Assembly (NCBI GenBank): GCA_900549245.1
Contig: URNQ01000142.1
Coordinates: 1-5,013 of the forward strand
Length of the DNA: 5,013 nucleotides
Source: an uncultured Collinsella sp.
GTDB lineage: Bacteria; Actinomycetota; Coriobacteriia; Coriobacteriales; Coriobacteriaceae
Direction of reading: 5' to 3'
Shown here: in pieces, positions 4,191 through 5,013 of the stretch
Numbering within the stretch: the stretch's first letter is position 1
Layout of the letters: the number at the start of each line of letters is the position of its first letter
Made by a program: the position numbers and the translations under genes
Notes under the pieces: model-generated
Database searches by the model: none
What the model was told of the DNA's origin: nothing
The model's input: only the letters and a program-made list of their open reading frames with translations

Positions 4191-4901
4191 TTGTCCCAGC
4201 TCGAGAAATGCGATCGCCGGTCCCTTCGCTCGCAGCGTGCCCTTCGCCAGGCACTTGCCAGCGAGCTTGCCGAAAGCGGCGACCTTTCGCGCATTAATGT
4301 CGCGTCGCTCACCGAGCGTGCTGGCCTTACGCGCCGCACGTTCTATTCGCACTATCGCGATATTCCCGACTTTATCAATCAAATCGAGGACGGCTTGCTG
4401 GCCGAGATCCGTGAGCGCATTGAGCTCATCACCGCAGCTCAGCTGCCCGATCTCTATCACAATATCGACGAGCTCGAACCGGCGCCCGGTTCGGTTGAGC
4501 TGCTGCGTTATCTTGCGGCCAACCGCGACTTAATCGGTGCGCTGCTGGGTCCGGGCGGCGACCAGGCCTTCATTAAAAGGATCATCGACACCGCGCGTGA
4601 GGCTGTGGTGCCGCGTGCGCAGACGGGCATTTTGGGCCTGGCGCTGGGCACGTTCTTTGACTACTACGTCACCTACGTCGTGAGCGCCGAGGTTGGCATG
4701 ATTCAGCGCTGGTTTGAGCGTGGGCTCACCGAATCGCCCGAGGCCATGGCACGCATTATGACGGTGCTCGCTTTTGTGCGCCCTGGTGACCTGTATGGCC
4801 AACCTATCGATATCAACGTGCCGGAATACGGCATGAAGCTATTGAATTTGCAGCTCGAGGACGCGGCCGACACCGCCGCAGCCGTCGAGTCCAACAACTA
4901 A
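4191..4901 (+). CDS. TetR-family transcriptional regulator (DhaS-like C-terminal region), TTG start
   Basis: The product has 236 residues. The N-terminal DNA-binding domain spans about residues 9-60, with helix 1 RSQRALRQALASELAE, then INVASLTERAGL and the recognition helix TRRTFYSHYRDIPDF (47-61). The C-terminal part has ELLRYLAANRDLIGALLG and later FFDYYVTYVVSAEVGMIQRWFERGLTESPEAMARI. This follows the pattern of regulators whose C-terminal region resembles that of the dihydroxyacetone-kinase activator DhaS, often encoded beside membrane proteins in Gram-positive bacteria. It therefore differs from the first TetR protein, whose C-terminal half is unlike this. The stop codon is 12 nt before the next start, so the two are probably one operon. 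Likely autoregulated through TGTGC-type half-sites upstream. The ligand is unknown. Confidence 0.88.
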   Translation: MSQLEKCDRRSLRSQRALRQALASELAESGDLSRINVASLTERAGLTRRTFYSHYRDIPDFINQIEDGLLAEIRERIELITAAQLPDLYHNIDELEPAPGSVELLRYLAANRDLIGALLGPGGDQAFIKRIIDTAREAVVPRAQTGILGLALGTFFDYYVTYVVSAEVGMIQRWFERGLTESPEAMARIMTVLAFVRPGDLYGQPIDINVPEYGMKLLNLQLEDAADTAAAVESNN

Positions 4902-4913
4902 GAGGAGAGACAG

Positions 4914-5013
4914 ATGAGTAAACTCGTCGAGGGCATTAAGGACCGCATGGTCGCTGCCGCACGCGAGGCCGCGCCCGCCGTGGTGGATGCCGCGCAGAAG
5001 GCGGCGACCGCGG
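4914..5013 (+). CDS. Start of an unrecognised gene, truncated by the window edge
   Basis: An ATG at 4914 follows GAGGAG (4902-4907) with 6-nt spacing, 12 nt after the TetR stop, and the frame stays open to the right edge (33 codons). The visible N-terminus (MSKLVEGIKDRMVAAAREAA and onward) is rich in Ala with regularly spaced charged residues, suggesting an amphipathic helix rather than a signal peptide. I do not recognise the family. Its position makes it the probable regulatory partner or target of the TetR protein. Confidence 0.75.
   Translation, partial: MSKLVEGIKDRMVAAAREAAPAVVDAAQKAATA

Overview
The window looks like chromosome from a gut Coriobacteriia bacterium, most likely Collinsella or a close relative. 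This rests on the GC-rich coding sequence, the strong purine-rich Shine-Dalgarno sites, and the dispersed GACAAAGGGAC-type palindromes between genes, which I associate with that group. The species assignment is inference; no rRNA or other marker gene is present. No tRNA, rRNA, CRISPR array or transposase gene was seen.

Layout, left to right, with all protein genes on the plus strand: (1) the 3' part of a P-II nitrogen regulator gene (1-263). (2) A TetR-family regulator (338-1000) preceded by a 12-bp inverted repeat spanning a possible promoter. (3) An intergenic switch region (1001-1108) with two near-identical 21-bp operator-like palindromes on either side of a rho-independent terminator. 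(4) A 12-helix MFS exporter (1109-2371). Genes 2-4 form a regulator/efflux module. (5) A Cof-type HAD phosphatase (2481-3344) whose promoter, ribosome-binding site and start codon all lie in one long palindrome (2432-2487). (6) A roughly 350-bp non-coding element (3345-3695) with a nested symmetric layout: hairpin, inverted repeat, interior, inverted repeat, hairpin. (7) A small locus (about 3722-4038) with the layout of a type I toxin-antitoxin system. (8) Another copy of the dispersed palindrome, then a second TetR-type regulator (4191-4901, TTG start) closely followed by a gene that runs off the window (4914-5013).

The most notable part is item 7. A 41-residue peptide, with a hydrophobic segment and a strongly basic tail, has a near-perfect Shine-Dalgarno that is itself locked in a hairpin. 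Its predicted mRNA 5' end can pair with its own 3' region over 14 positions (11 Watson-Crick, 3 G-U). A convergent promoter on the minus strand would make an antisense RNA of about 85 nt across the 3' end of the gene. These are the hallmarks of type I toxin mRNAs such as hok and aapA, assembled here from sequence alone. The peptide matches no toxin family I can name.

The window also shows several layers of local control: paired operators around a terminator at the exporter, a palindrome that should make HAD translation depend on which promoter made the transcript, and a dyad in front of the second TetR gene.
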